A stretch of DNA of 64,000 nt from Anaerotalea alkaliphila (GTDB lineage Bacteria > Bacillota > Clostridia > Lachnospirales > Vallitaleaceae): assembly GCF_010179735.1 (NCBI RefSeq), contig NZ_JAAEEH010000002.1:62001-126000 (forward strand). The letters run 5' to 3'. Shown here piece after piece: positions 33,521-42,811 of this stretch. The position numbers were made by a program, and so were the translations under genes. The notes under the pieces were generated by a model. The model was not told the origin of the DNA and searched no databases. It was given only the letters and a program-made list of their open reading frames with translations. How positions within the stretch are numbered: position 1 is the stretch's first letter; each line of letters begins with the position of its first letter.

Positions 33521-34024
33521 ATGATGCGTAAAATGTTGATGATGATCATGGTGTTGGGAATGTTCTTCCTGTTGGGCACCACGGCATATGCTTCCTCAGA
33601 CCTTAGGACAGAGTATTTTTTCCAGAATATGGAGTTCGGCAGGGATGTCCTTCCGGCCGATGCTCCCGCCAACCAATTCGGCGGCTTCACCATGACCAGG
33701 GGACTGGACAGGCAGAAGATCGCCACCTTCGCCACAGGAAGGACCATTTCCGGTTCGGGAGACATGGGGGTCAACGTGGGATACCGGTTGTACGCGAAGG
33801 ATTTCATGGGCAACACCAGGGTGCTGGCGCAGACCATGAAGACTTTGGGAGCAACAGGGTTCTTTACGGACTACCTGGATTTCAACCGGGTGGGCACCTA
33901 TTTCCTGGCGGTCAAGGTTGTGGACGGAAAAGGCACTTGGATCCGCTGGTATGAGATCACCAGGCGGGAGGAAGCCACAAGAAACTATCTGGAGAATCTG
34001 CAGATCAACTTTCTGAATCTCTAA
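33521..34024 (+). CDS. Secreted protein of unknown function in the wal locus
   Basis: This 167-residue protein has a signal peptide (MLMMIMVLGMFFLLGTTAYA, about residues 5-24) and a compact, probably beta-rich mature part of about 140 residues without cysteines. I do not recognise its family. GAGGTG lies five bases before the ATG. It sits between walK and yycH, where other Bacillota have no such gene, and it has its own promoter under a WalR-type box. It may be a wall-stress effector or a signal for the WalK/YycHI complex; that is inference only. It is followed after 15 bases by yycH. Confidence 0.75.
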   Translation: MMRKMLMMIMVLGMFFLLGTTAYASSDLRTEYFFQNMEFGRDVLPADAPANQFGGFTMTRGLDRQKIATFATGRTISGSGDMGVNVGYRLYAKDFMGNTRVLAQTMKTLGATGFFTDYLDFNRVGTYFLAVKVVDGKGTWIRWYEITRREEATRNYLENLQINFLNL

Positions 34025-34039
34025 AATGGGGCGCTCTGC

Positions 34040-35422
34040 ATGGGAAAGATTTTACTGAAGACAATGTTTCTAGGAATGCTCATAACGCTGGGCGTGTACC
34101 AGACAGGGACGTTATGGTTTGACACGATGTCAAGCCATAGCGTTTTTTATGATGGGGAGGAAAAGGATTCCCTGCCCCGGGCCGCCGCCAGCCTGGAGGC
34201 GGTGTCCCTGGTGTCCCCCCAGTACATCGCCCTGTACTTCGCGGACGGCAACCGGGAGTTCGCGGTGTTGGCCAGGGACGGCGGGACCAGGGAAATCTTC
34301 ACGGACAGCCTGCGGATCCTCCGGGAGGGTTTCCGCCAGGGGAGCGGCCTGGACCAGGTTCCCCTGGAACAGGTGTGGAGCCAGCGGGGGATCTTCGTCA
34401 AGCTCTCCTTTCCCCTGCTGCTGGAGCAGATGTACGGGGAGCTGGGAGTGCCTGCCCCGGTGAACCTGTCCAAGGCAGGGATCGACCAGGTGGTGGTGTG
34501 TCCCGCCCTGGAGCTGCAGGACAACCGGGTGGACATCTATTTCCTAAGCGACGCACAGGAGGAAGCCCTGCACCTGTCCGTGGACAAGGCCCAGGTCCGG
34601 GAGGACAACCTCCGGCTGGGACAGGCTATGGAGCGGGAAGGGGCCAGGGAGCATGTGGTACACATCTCCAGCCGGAAGGAGGGGATCCCCTATTTTTCCG
34701 GAGACGTGCTGTTGCCGGTCACCACGGAGAACATCCTCTACCGGGAGCGGTTCCCGCTGGAGAAGCGGCTGCTGGACGCCAAAGGCGCCCTGGACGTAGG
34801 GGCTGTGGAGGGCTTTGTGAACCCCTTCTTCGTGAACCGGGACACCAAGCGGCGGTTGGACGGCGACGGGCTGGTCCAGTTCTATGACGAGCAGGTGCAG
34901 ACGGCCTATGGGACCAACGGCGTGTTCCAGTACACCAACCTCGGTGTGGGGGAGGGCGGTGGCGGCATCAGCGTCTCGGCGGCCCTGTTGGCGGCCAACC
35001 GGTTCCTGGACAGGGACGGCCTTCTGGAGCGGCAGGAGCATTATCTGGAGAACTACGAGATCCAGGAGCAACAGGTCACCTTCTATTACCGCTACGGTTT
35101 CGGAGGGACCCCCCTGGTGCTGGGGACGGACTTCCAGATCCGGGAGGGCATGGAATACCCCATGGAAGTGACGGTGCGCAACGGGGTCGTGAAGAGCTAC
35201 CGGCGCCTGCTGCTGCAGGAGGGGAAGGCGGACCAGGACAGGATCCGTCTGTCCTACTCCTTCGAGGAGGTGCTGGACCGGTTCCTGGGCGGAGAACCCG
35301 GCCGGGAATGGAAGGTCCAGGACCTGTACCTGGCCTACCACTGGGACGGGGCCGCGCCGGCTGCCCAGATCCGCTGGGTGGTGGACACAGGGCAGGAGAA
35401 CCATGTCATGCCGCTGGAGTAG
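34040..35422 (+). CDS. yycH: YycH-type regulator of WalRK
   Basis: This 460-residue protein has one N-terminal TM helix (about 5-25) and a large extracytoplasmic region, matching the YycH family in length and layout. Family-like segments include SLRILREGF and the central TENILYRERFPLEKRLLDA. In Bacillus, YycH and YycI form a membrane complex with WalK and alter its activity. Similarity is distant; synteny carries much of the assignment. Confidence 0.83.
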   Translation: MGKILLKTMFLGMLITLGVYQTGTLWFDTMSSHSVFYDGEEKDSLPRAAASLEAVSLVSPQYIALYFADGNREFAVLARDGGTREIFTDSLRILREGFRQGSGLDQVPLEQVWSQRGIFVKLSFPLLLEQMYGELGVPAPVNLSKAGIDQVVVCPALELQDNRVDIYFLSDAQEEALHLSVDKAQVREDNLRLGQAMEREGAREHVVHISSRKEGIPYFSGDVLLPVTTENILYRERFPLEKRLLDAKGALDVGAVEGFVNPFFVNRDTKRRLDGDGLVQFYDEQVQTAYGTNGVFQYTNLGVGEGGGGISVSAALLAANRFLDRDGLLERQEHYLENYEIQEQQVTFYYRYGFGGTPLVLGTDFQIREGMEYPMEVTVRNGVVKSYRRLLLQEGKADQDRIRLSYSFEEVLDRFLGGEPGREWKVQDLYLAYHWDGAAPAAQIRWVVDTGQENHVMPLE

Positions 35423-35446
35423 GCGGACCGAGGAAAGGAGGGTGCC

Positions 35447-36316
35447 ATGAATTGGAACAGGGTGCTGAATGTGTTCATTGCGGTTTTCCTGCTTCTCAAC
35501 CTGGGGATTTTCGGTTTCAGGTACATGGAGAGCCGGAAGAGCCACAGCCTTTCCCCGGAGCGGGAGGCCCAGTTGAAGGCGGTGCTCCAGGAGCGCAAGG
35601 GGATCATGATCTACGACCATCTTCCGGACTTCTACCCGAAGAGCAGGCTGGAGCTCCAGCCGCCGGTGCTGGACCAGGGGCAGAAGGAAAAGATCCGGAA
35701 CCATCTGGTGGGGGGACAGGCGCGATTCAGCATCGCTCCTGGGAACGGGGAACGGTATGCCGGCGAGGAGGGGGACGTGGTCTTCTCCTCCGGTACGGAT
35801 GCGGGCAGGATCCTCTTCCAAGGCCGTCCCTCCGCCTATGCGGTGCAGGGGACCGGACGGGAGGGGATGGCGAAAGCGGCCCAGCAATTCGCGGGGGACC
35901 TGTATCCCGGTAAGGTGGGGATGGTCCTGACCCAGCAGCGGATGGAGGGGGACACGGTGGTGTTCCTTTTCAACGAGCGGTACAAGGGGGAGCTCCTGTT
36001 CTGCAACCAGGTGGAGGTGCGGATCGACGGGAGCGGCCGGTGGGAGGTGGAGGCCATCCGCTACCCGCCCTTGGAATTCAGGCCCCCCGCCTGGGAGGTG
36101 GTGCCGGTGGACGAGGCGCTGTACCAGTTCATGCTGCATCTGGAACCCCGGGAGGGGGACCTGGTGAAAATAACGGACATCGACCTGGGATACGACCTGG
36201 ATCCGGGGACCGGTTCCGGGGCCGTGGTCCTGGAAGCCATGCCTTACTACAGGATCCGGACGGCGGATCACGGGGAGCACCGGATCCATGGGTTCACCAA
36301 CAAGCTGCAGCCGTAA
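35447..36316 (+). CDS. yycI: YycI-type regulator of WalRK
   Basis: A 289-residue protein has an N-terminal TM helix (WNRVLNVFIAVFLLLNLGIF) followed by a two-lobed extracytoplasmic part, the YycI layout. AAAGGAGG precedes the ATG, 25 bases after yycH. It would act with YycH on WalK. No MBL-fold yycJ or htrA gene follows; murA is next. Confidence 0.83.
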   Translation: MNWNRVLNVFIAVFLLLNLGIFGFRYMESRKSHSLSPEREAQLKAVLQERKGIMIYDHLPDFYPKSRLELQPPVLDQGQKEKIRNHLVGGQARFSIAPGNGERYAGEEGDVVFSSGTDAGRILFQGRPSAYAVQGTGREGMAKAAQQFAGDLYPGKVGMVLTQQRMEGDTVVFLFNERYKGELLFCNQVEVRIDGSGRWEVEAIRYPPLEFRPPAWEVVPVDEALYQFMLHLEPREGDLVKITDIDLGYDLDPGTGSGAVVLEAMPYYRIRTADHGEHRIHGFTNKLQP

Positions 36317-36325
36317 AAACGGTGC

Positions 36326-36355
36326 TTGTAATCCTGGGGTAAACTGTGTTATAAT
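36326..36355 (+). promoter_or_regulatory. Promoter of murA
   Basis: TTGTAA (36326-36331), an 18-base spacer and TATAAT (36350-36355). The leader to murA is about 100 bases, with no clear hairpin. Confidence 0.7.
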
Positions 36356-36461
36356 TTTGTGTGGTTGGAGCGTTTTTTAAGAGAGAGAGCAGCCGGCCTG
36401 GGAAGACATCGGAACGGATGTCGGTTGGACAATAACCAAGAATTGAATCTGAGGTGTGCGA

Positions 36462-37748
36462 ATGGAGCAATATGTTATCAGGGGTGGAAAGAAACTGAAG
36501 GGTTCGGTGGCGGTCAGCGGAGCGAAGAACGCCGCGCTGGGAATCCTGCCGGCGGCGATCTTGAGCAGGGACATCTGCACGATCGAAAACGTACCCTGTG
36601 TGAACGACATCAAGGTTTTGCTGGAAGCAATGGAAGACTTGGGTGTGAAAGTCACCTATCTGGACGAGCATACGATCAAGATCGACAGCCGCAATGTGGA
36701 CAAGGTTGTCGTGGATTATGAGCATATAAAGAAAATCAGGGCCTCCTACTATCTGCTGGGATCCCTCCTGGGACGGAAGAAGGAGGCCCATGTGGCCCTG
36801 CCCGGGGGCTGCAACATCGGCACCCGGCCCATCGACCAGCACATCAAGGGCTTCGAGGCCCTGGGGGCCCAGGTGTCCCTGGAGTACGGAATGATCAACA
36901 CCCGTGCGGAGAAGCTGACGGGAACCCACATCTATTTCGACGTGGTGAGCGTCGGAGCCACCATCAACGTGATGATGGCGGCGGTGCTGGCGGAAGGGGT
37001 CACGGTCCTGGAGAATGCGGCCAAGGAGCCCCATATCGTTGACGTGGCCAACTTCCTGAACAGCATGGGTGCGGACGTGAAGGGCGCAGGTACGGACATG
37101 ATCAAAATCCACGGGGTGGACACCCTCCACGGGACGGACTACATGATCATCCCCGACCAGATCGAGGCGGGAACCTACATGGTGGCCGCGGCCATCACCG
37201 GCGGGGACGTGACCGTGACCAACCTGATCCCCAAGCATATGGAGGCCATCTCTGCCAAGCTGCATGAGATGGGCGTTAAGATCGAGGAAGAGGATGAGGC
37301 CATCCGGGTCTATGTGGACGGTCCGTTGAAGAACATCCACGTGAAGACCCTTCCCTATCCCGGCTTTCCCACGGACATGCAGCCCCAGATGACGGCCCTC
37401 CTGTCCGTGACCGAGGGTCTGAGCATCATGACGGAGAGCATCTTCGAGAGCCGGTTCCAGTACATCGACGAGCTGAACCGGATGGGTGCCAACATCAAGC
37501 TGGAAGGCAATTCCGCCATCATCAAGGGCGTGAACCAGGTCACAGGGGCCCATGTGACCTCTCCGGACCTGCGGGCGGGGGCTGCCCTGGTACTGGCCGG
37601 CCTGGTTGCCGACGGGGAGACGGTGGTCCACCATGTGGATTACATCGACCGGGGCTACGAGCATCTGGAGACCAAACTGAAGGGTCTGGGAGCGGACATC
37701 GTGCGCGTCAGGGAAAAGCATGGAAAAGGCCTGTTCCGGGCAGTTTAG
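36462..37748 (+). CDS. murA: UDP-N-acetylglucosamine 1-carboxyvinyltransferase
   Basis: This 428-residue cytoplasmic enzyme transfers enolpyruvate to UDP-GlcNAc, the first committed step of peptidoglycan synthesis. The Lys of GAKNAAL and the fosfomycin-target Cys ([12 protein letters not shown], Cys117 here) are present. The ATG at 36462 with GAGGTG upstream is preferred over a GTG two codons earlier. Confidence 0.95.
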   Translation: MEQYVIRGGKKLKGSVAVSGAKNAALGILPAAILSRDICTIENVPCVNDIKVLLEAMEDLGVKVTYLDEHTIKIDSRNVDKVVVDYEHIKKIRASYYLLGSLLGRKKEAHVALPGGCNIGTRPIDQHIKGFEALGAQVSLEYGMINTRAEKLTGTHIYFDVVSVGATINVMMAAVLAEGVTVLENAAKEPHIVDVANFLNSMGADVKGAGTDMIKIHGVDTLHGTDYMIIPDQIEAGTYMVAAAITGGDVTVTNLIPKHMEAISAKLHEMGVKIEEEDEAIRVYVDGPLKNIHVKTLPYPGFPTDMQPQMTALLSVTEGLSIMTESIFESRFQYIDELNRMGANIKLEGNSAIIKGVNQVTGAHVTSPDLRAGAALVLAGLVADGETVVHHVDYIDRGYEHLETKLKGLGADIVRVREKHGKGLFRAV

Positions 37749-37797
37749 TGAATATGACCAGAAAACCCCTGGAAACCAGGTTTTTATTGAAAAAACC

Positions 37798-37826
37798 TTG
37801 ACAAACAGGGGGGAAAAGCTTATAAC
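37798..37826 (+). promoter_or_regulatory. Promoter of hup
   Basis: Consensus TTGACA (37798-37803), a 17-base spacer and TATAAC (37821-37826). Confidence 0.85.
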
Positions 37827-37917
37827 TAATTTGAGAGTGAAGAGCACCCGGGACACCGTGTTCCGGCAGGGTTGACTCAAAAACTACAAATTGCCCAGCG
37901 CATAGGAGGACTCATTT

Positions 37918-38199
37918 ATGAACAAAGCTGAATTGGTGGCTGCAATCGCAGCAAGTGCGGAAATTAGCAAGAAAGATGCCGAGAAGGCGCTGAAAGCCTT
38001 TGTAGACGTTGTGACCGACGAGATGGTCAAAGGGGAGAAGGTCCAACTGGTTGGATTCGGAACCTTTGAAATTTCTGAAAGACCTGCAAGAACCGGACGC
38101 AACCCCCAGACTGGTGCGGAAATGGAAATCGCAGCTTCCAAAGCGCCCAAGTTCAAGGCTGGAAAAGCATTGAAAGACGCGGTCAACGGAGAAGCATAG
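37918..38199 (+). CDS. hup: HU family DNA-binding protein
   Basis: This 93-residue nucleoid protein has the HU signature [20 protein letters not shown] (arm with the Pro that kinks DNA) and the N-terminal [18 protein letters not shown] precedes the ATG. It has its own promoter and terminator, so it is monocistronic and likely abundant. Confidence 0.95.
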   Translation: MNKAELVAAIAASAEISKKDAEKALKAFVDVVTDEMVKGEKVQLVGFGTFEISERPARTGRNPQTGAEMEIAASKAPKFKAGKALKDAVNGEA

Positions 38200-38226
38200 A
38201 AGAAACAAACAAATGTCGGACACAAG

Positions 38227-38256
38227 AATCTACACTGACCCTGGTGTAGATTTTTT
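38227..38256 (+). terminator. Terminator of hup
   Basis: AATCTACAC...GTGTAGATT stem followed by TTTTT, 27 bases after the hup stop. Confidence 0.85.
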
Positions 38257-38271
38257 GCAAGGTGGGGAAAG

Positions 38272-38547
38272 ATGAGACTGGACAAATATCTGAAGATATC
38301 AAGATTGATCAAGCGACGGACGGTGGCCAACGACGCCTGCGATGCGGGGCGGGTCTCCGTCAACGGCAAGCCGGCCAAGGCACATACGGCGGTTTCCGTG
38401 GGGGATGTGATCCGGATCGCTTTCGGCAACAACACCGTCAAGGTCAGGGTGACCGAGGTCAAGGAAACCATGAAGAAGGACGAGGCAAGGGAAATGTACG
38501 AGGTCCTCACAGACGAGGTGGAAGACCATGAGGAAAAAACGGATTGA
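38272..38547 (+). CDS. rqcP: S4-domain RNA-binding protein RqcP
   Basis: This 91-residue protein has an S4 fold at its N-terminus (MRLDKYLKISRLIKRRTVAN; GRVSVNGKPAKAHTAVSVGD). In the position before divIC this is RqcP (YabO), which helps RqcH add Ala tails during ribosome quality control. The gene overlaps divIC by 20 bases. Confidence 0.9.
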   Translation: MRLDKYLKISRLIKRRTVANDACDAGRVSVNGKPAKAHTAVSVGDVIRIAFGNNTVKVRVTEVKETMKKDEAREMYEVLTDEVEDHEEKTD

Positions 38548-38824
38548 CAACGAACGCAGGTCCATCGGATTCATGATCTTCGTGCTGGTGATGCTGACCG
38601 GGGCCGTTTTCCTGCAGGTCTCCAACATCTATTCCAGGAACCTGGAGCGGGAGAAGGAGATCGGCCGGTTGGAGCAGGAGCTGCAGGCGGCCAAGGAGCT
38701 GCAGGTGGAGCTTCTGGAGGAAAAGGAGCATGTGAAGTCCGCGGAATTCATCGAGGCGGCGGCCAGGGAGAAGTTCCGGCTGATCAAGCAGGATGAGAAG
38801 GTCTTCATCCAAGACGGGCCATGA
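38528..38824 (+). CDS. divIC: Septum formation initiator DivIC/FtsB-like
   Basis: A 98-residue bitopic protein has a TM helix (about 13-32, SIGFMIFVLVMLTGAVFLQV) and a coiled coil (about 35-70) ending in the family's short C-terminal motif (AAREKFRLIKQDEKVF). It acts in the divisome. It overlaps rqcP upstream and tilS downstream by a few bases. Confidence 0.9.
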   Translation: MRKKRIDNERRSIGFMIFVLVMLTGAVFLQVSNIYSRNLEREKEIGRLEQELQAAKELQVELLEEKEHVKSAEFIEAAAREKFRLIKQDEKVFIQDGP

Positions 38825-40254
38825 GGTTGGAGATGCAGAATCGTGTGAAGGAAACCATTCTGAAGAATGGGCTGATCGAACAGAACCAGAGAGTGCTGGT
38901 GGGGGTTTCCGGCGGAGCCGACTCCATGGCACTCTTATTTGTATTGTGGAAGCTGGCTGCGGAGGGGATGGGATTCACCCTGGGGGCGGTCCATGTCCAC
39001 CACGGGATCCGGGGGGGGGAGGCGGACGGGGATGAAGCCCACGTAGCCTCCTTTTGCCGGAAGCTGGGGGTTCCCCTGGCCGTCCGGCGGGTGGACGTTC
39101 CGGGACTGGCGGCCCGGGAGGGGCTGTCCCTGGAAGAGGCCGGGCGGAAGGCCCGGTACCGGGCCTTCCAGGCCCTGGTCCGGGAGGAGGGCTGGGACAG
39201 GGTTGCTGTGGCCCACCACAGGGACGACCAGGTGGAGACGATCCTGTTGAACCTGTTCCGGGGCACGGGACTTCCGGGACTGGCCGGGATGCCCCTGCGC
39301 AGGGGGAACATCATCCGGCCCCTGCTGCACTGCAGCCGGGCGGAAGTGGAGGAATGGTGCGAAAGCCAGGGCATCGGCTACCGGACGGACGCCACCAACC
39401 TGGAGGCGGTCCACACCCGGAACAGGATCCGCCTCCATCTGCTGCCCCTGGTGGAGCGGGAGGTGAATCCCCATGTGCGGGAACAGCTCCTGGGGATGGC
39501 GGAGCTGCTGGAGGAGGAGAACCGCTTCCTGGAGTCGGAGGCGGAAAAGGCCCTGGAAGCGGTGGCGGGGCCTGGGGGGGACCTGGCGCTGGAGCCCCTG
39601 CTGGCCCTTCCCCTGGCCCTTCGGCGGCGGGTGGTGCTTGCCGCCTGCGCCGCCGCGGGGGGAGGAAGGCGGGACCTGGGAAAGGTCCATGTGGACGCGG
39701 TGCTTGCCCTGGCGGCCAGGCCTCCCGGCTCCCGACAGCTCCATCTGCCGGGCGGCCTCCGGGCCCGGGTGCGGTACGGGAAGCTGGAGCTGGGATTGGA
39801 GCCTTCCGGCCCGGAATTCGGCCCGGAATCCGGCCCGGTGGAAGCGGTTCCCACCCGGGAGGAACTGGAAGCGGGAACGGAGCTCTTTTTCCTGGGACGG
39901 AGGTTCGGATTCCGGGTGCTGGAATATGACGATTCAATGAAAATTCCTAAAAATTTATATACGAAATGGTTCGATTATGATAGAATAAATAATGATTTGC
40001 GTATAAGAACCAGACAAACAGGGGATTTCATCGCGGTCAAAAAAGAGACAGGGGCCCTGGGGCGCAAGACGCTGAAGGCCTGGTGCATCGACGAGAAAAT
40101 CCCGAAGGAAGCCAGGGACAGCATACCGCTGGTGGCAATGGACCACCAGATCCTTTGGATCGTGGGACACCGGATGGGCGAAGCCGCCCGGGTGGAAAGC
40201 GGGACCAGGCGGGTCTTGGAAATATCGGTTTTTGAGGAGAAAAGCAATGAATGA
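38821..40254 (+). CDS. tilS: tRNA(Ile)-lysidine synthetase
   Basis: This 477-residue enzyme attaches lysine to C34 of tRNA-Ile(CAU). The PP-loop SGGADSM is at about residues 30-36, with VHVHHGIRG and AVAHHRDDQVETILLNL downstream. The C-terminal tRNA-binding part includes RTRQTGDFI. It overlaps divIC by four bases (ATGA). GC is very high through the middle, then drops sharply at about 39,935-40,010 (codons for DDSMKIPKNLYTKWF) before rising again. Confidence 0.93.
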   Translation: MRLEMQNRVKETILKNGLIEQNQRVLVGVSGGADSMALLFVLWKLAAEGMGFTLGAVHVHHGIRGGEADGDEAHVASFCRKLGVPLAVRRVDVPGLAAREGLSLEEAGRKARYRAFQALVREEGWDRVAVAHHRDDQVETILLNLFRGTGLPGLAGMPLRRGNIIRPLLHCSRAEVEEWCESQGIGYRTDATNLEAVHTRNRIRLHLLPLVEREVNPHVREQLLGMAELLEEENRFLESEAEKALEAVAGPGGDLALEPLLALPLALRRRVVLAACAAAGGGRRDLGKVHVDAVLALAARPPGSRQLHLPGGLRARVRYGKLELGLEPSGPEFGPESGPVEAVPTREELEAGTELFFLGRRFGFRVLEYDDSMKIPKNLYTKWFDYDRINNDLRIRTRQTGDFIAVKKETGALGRKTLKAWCIDEKIPKEARDSIPLVAMDHQILWIVGHRMGEAARVESGTRRVLEISVFEEKSNE

Positions 40255-40774
40255 GAAAATGGCCGTTTTGATCTCCAGAGAAGAGGTTGAAAGCAGGATC
40301 AAGGAACTGGCAAAGGAGATTTGCCGCGATTACGCAGGAAAAGAACTGCATCTGATTTGCGTGCTGAAGGGCAGCGTGATGTTCATGGTGGATTTGGCGA
40401 AAGAGATCGACCTTCCCCTGACCATGGATTTCATGGCCGTCTCCAGCTACGGGGACGGTATCCGGAGCAGTGGGATCGTCAGGATCGTGAAGGACCTGGA
40501 CGATGCCATCGAAGGCAAGGACGTACTGATTGTGGAGGACATCATCGACTCCGGCAGGACCCTGTCCTATCTGGTGCAGATCCTGAAGGAACGCAAGCCG
40601 TCGAGCATCCGGATCTGCACCCTGCTGGACAAGCCGGACTGCAGGGTGGTCGGTGTGCCCGTGGATTATGTGGGTTTCGTCATCCCGGATGAGTTCGTGG
40701 TGGGATACGGATTGGACTACCAGCAGAAATACCGGAATCTGCCCTACATCGGACAGTTGCTGGATGTAAACTAA
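40247..40774 (+). CDS. hpt: Hypoxanthine phosphoribosyltransferase
   Basis: A 175-residue purine-salvage enzyme has the PRPP-binding motif VEDIIDSGRT (about 97-106) and the C-terminal DEFVVGYGLDY. The ATG at 40247 overlaps the end of tilS and follows GAGGAG. The tilS-hpt-ftsH order is typical of Bacillota. Confidence 0.95.
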   Translation: MNEKMAVLISREEVESRIKELAKEICRDYAGKELHLICVLKGSVMFMVDLAKEIDLPLTMDFMAVSSYGDGIRSSGIVRIVKDLDDAIEGKDVLIVEDIIDSGRTLSYLVQILKERKPSSIRICTLLDKPDCRVVGVPVDYVGFVIPDEFVVGYGLDYQQKYRNLPYIGQLLDVN

Positions 40775-40857
40775 GGGAGATATGGATTTGGCCCTTGCCG
40801 GGCCATCGATGGGCTATCGTTGGGTTATCGCTGGGTCATCGCGGAAAGGAGGAAGCT

Positions 40858-42720
40858 ATGGGAAGAAATTTACGTGGATTGAGTTTTTACGCCATTTTGA
40901 TTTTGGTGCTGATGTTCGCTTTGATCATGTCGAACCCGGACAACAACACCATGCGGGAAAGTTATGGATATTCCGAGCTTTTGGAAAACATAGAGGATGT
41001 GGAACGGGTGGAATTGCGGCAGAACGTGGAGATTCCTACGGGCTCCGCCACAGTGTACATGAAGAACGCCGAAACCAAGACCTTTTTTGTCCCCAACGTG
41101 GAAAACCTTCGGGCGGAAATGGTGGAGCAGGGGATCAAGGTGTATGCGGGTGACGTCCAGAGGCCAAGCTGGCTGATGACGGTGCTCCCCTCCCTGATCG
41201 TGCTGATCGCGGTGGTGTTCCTGCTGTTCTTCATCATGAACCAGGCCCAGGGCGGAGGCGGTGGAAACCGTGTCATGTCCTTCGGGAAGAGCAGGGCCAA
41301 GCTGGTTGTGGACGACAAGAACAAGGTCACGTTCAAGAATGTGGCCGGCTTGGAGGAAGAGAAAGAGGAGCTGGAGGAAGTGGTGGAGTTCCTGAAGAGC
41401 CCCAGGAAGTTCGTGGAGCTGGGTGCCAGGATCCCCAAGGGAGTCCTTTTGGTGGGCCCTCCCGGAACAGGAAAGACCCTGCTTGCCAAAGCGGTGGCGG
41501 GGGAAGCCGGAGTTCCGTTCTTCAGCATATCCGGTTCCGACTTTGTGGAAATGTTCGTGGGCGTGGGCGCCTCCCGTGTGCGGGACCTCTTCGAGAACGC
41601 CAAGAAGAACGCCCCCTGCATCGTCTTCATCGACGAAATCGACGCAGTGGGACGGAAGAGGGGTGCCGGGCTGGGCGGTGGACATGACGAGCGGGAGCAG
41701 ACCCTCAACCAGCTGCTGGTGGAAATGGACGGCTTCGGGATCAACGAGGGCGTCATCGTCGTGGCGGCCACCAACCGGGTGGACATCCTGGATCCCGCGC
41801 TGCTGCGTCCCGGCCGCTTCGACCGGAAGGTGTTTGTGGGTACGCCGGACGTGAAGGGCCGCGAGGAAATCCTGCGGGTCCATGCCAAAGGCAAGCCCCT
41901 CTCCGACGAAATCAACCTCCAGGAGGTGGCCCAAACCACAGCCGGCTTCACCGGTGCGGACCTGGAGAACCTGTTCAACGAGGCGGCCATCTATGCCGCC
42001 AGGGAAGACAAGAAGGTCATCGAGCAGTCCCATATGCGGAGGGCTTTCGTGAAGGTGGCCATCGGCACCGAGAAGAAGAGCCGCGTCATATCCGAAAAGG
42101 AGAAGCGGATCACCGCCTACCATGAGGCGGGCCATGGGGTCATCCACCATGTGCTGGAGGACATCGATTCGGTCCACAGCATTTCCATCATCCCCACGGG
42201 GATGGCGGGAGGCTACACCATGCCTTTGCCCAGCAAGGACACCATGTACATCACCAAGAAGAAGATGGAGCAGGAGATCATCGCCCTGTTGGGCGGCCGT
42301 GCGGCCGAGAAGCTGGTGCTGGACGACGTGACCACGGGAGCCTCCAACGACATCGAACGGGCCAGCGCCATCGCCCGGAACATGGTGGTGAAATACGGCA
42401 TGTCCGATGTGATCGGTCCCATCCAGTTCGGAAACGACAGCGACGAGGTGTTCATCGGCAGGGACTGGGGGCACACCAGGAATTACGGCGAGAACATCGC
42501 CGGGCTGATCGACAGCGAGATCAAGCGGATCGTGGACGGCGCATTCCAGGACGCCATCAACCTGCTGGAGAAGCACAGCACGGTCCTGCACAAGACCGCC
42601 GCGCTGCTGATAAAAAAAGAGAAGATCACCGGTGCAGAGTTCGAAGCCATTTTCGAAGCGGAAGGCTATGTGAGCCACAAGGAAGATCCCTTCAAGGATC
42701 TGACGCCTGCAACCGAATAA
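40858..42720 (+). CDS. ftsH: ATP-dependent zinc metalloprotease FtsH
   Basis: This 620-residue membrane protease has two N-terminal TM helices (about 8-24 and 104-124) around a small extracytoplasmic domain. The AAA module has Walker A GPPGTGKT (about 200-207), Walker [12 protein letters not shown] and the arginine-finger region RPGRFDRK. The peptidase domain has HEAGH (about 422-426). The ATG at 40858 with AAAGGAGG upstream is the start. It degrades misfolded membrane and regulatory proteins. Confidence 0.96.
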   Translation: MGRNLRGLSFYAILILVLMFALIMSNPDNNTMRESYGYSELLENIEDVERVELRQNVEIPTGSATVYMKNAETKTFFVPNVENLRAEMVEQGIKVYAGDVQRPSWLMTVLPSLIVLIAVVFLLFFIMNQAQGGGGGNRVMSFGKSRAKLVVDDKNKVTFKNVAGLEEEKEELEEVVEFLKSPRKFVELGARIPKGVLLVGPPGTGKTLLAKAVAGEAGVPFFSISGSDFVEMFVGVGASRVRDLFENAKKNAPCIVFIDEIDAVGRKRGAGLGGGHDEREQTLNQLLVEMDGFGINEGVIVVAATNRVDILDPALLRPGRFDRKVFVGTPDVKGREEILRVHAKGKPLSDEINLQEVAQTTAGFTGADLENLFNEAAIYAAREDKKVIEQSHMRRAFVKVAIGTEKKSRVISEKEKRITAYHEAGHGVIHHVLEDIDSVHSISIIPTGMAGGYTMPLPSKDTMYITKKKMEQEIIALLGGRAAEKLVLDDVTTGASNDIERASAIARNMVVKYGMSDVIGPIQFGNDSDEVFIGRDWGHTRNYGENIAGLIDSEIKRIVDGAFQDAINLLEKHSTVLHKTAALLIKKEKITGAEFEAIFEAEGYVSHKEDPFKDLTPATE

Positions 42721-42736
42721 CCGCAACCATGCATAG

Positions 42737-42759
42737 GCGAAGGGGGATTCCCCCTTCGC
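42737..42759 (+). terminator. Hairpin after ftsH
   Basis: GCGAAGGGGG-ATT-CCCCCTTCGC forms a perfect 10-bp stem 16 bases past the ftsH stop, with no real T-run. It may be a weak terminator or RNA-end protector. Confidence 0.6.
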
Positions 42760-42811
42760 TGTCTGCATATATGCGAGACTGATGCAAGTGGAGGAGGTTT
42801 GGCCCCACCGT

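Noticed and set aside
36294-37880. Antisense frame opposite murA
   Set aside because: It lacks a start context and domains and mirrors murA exactly.
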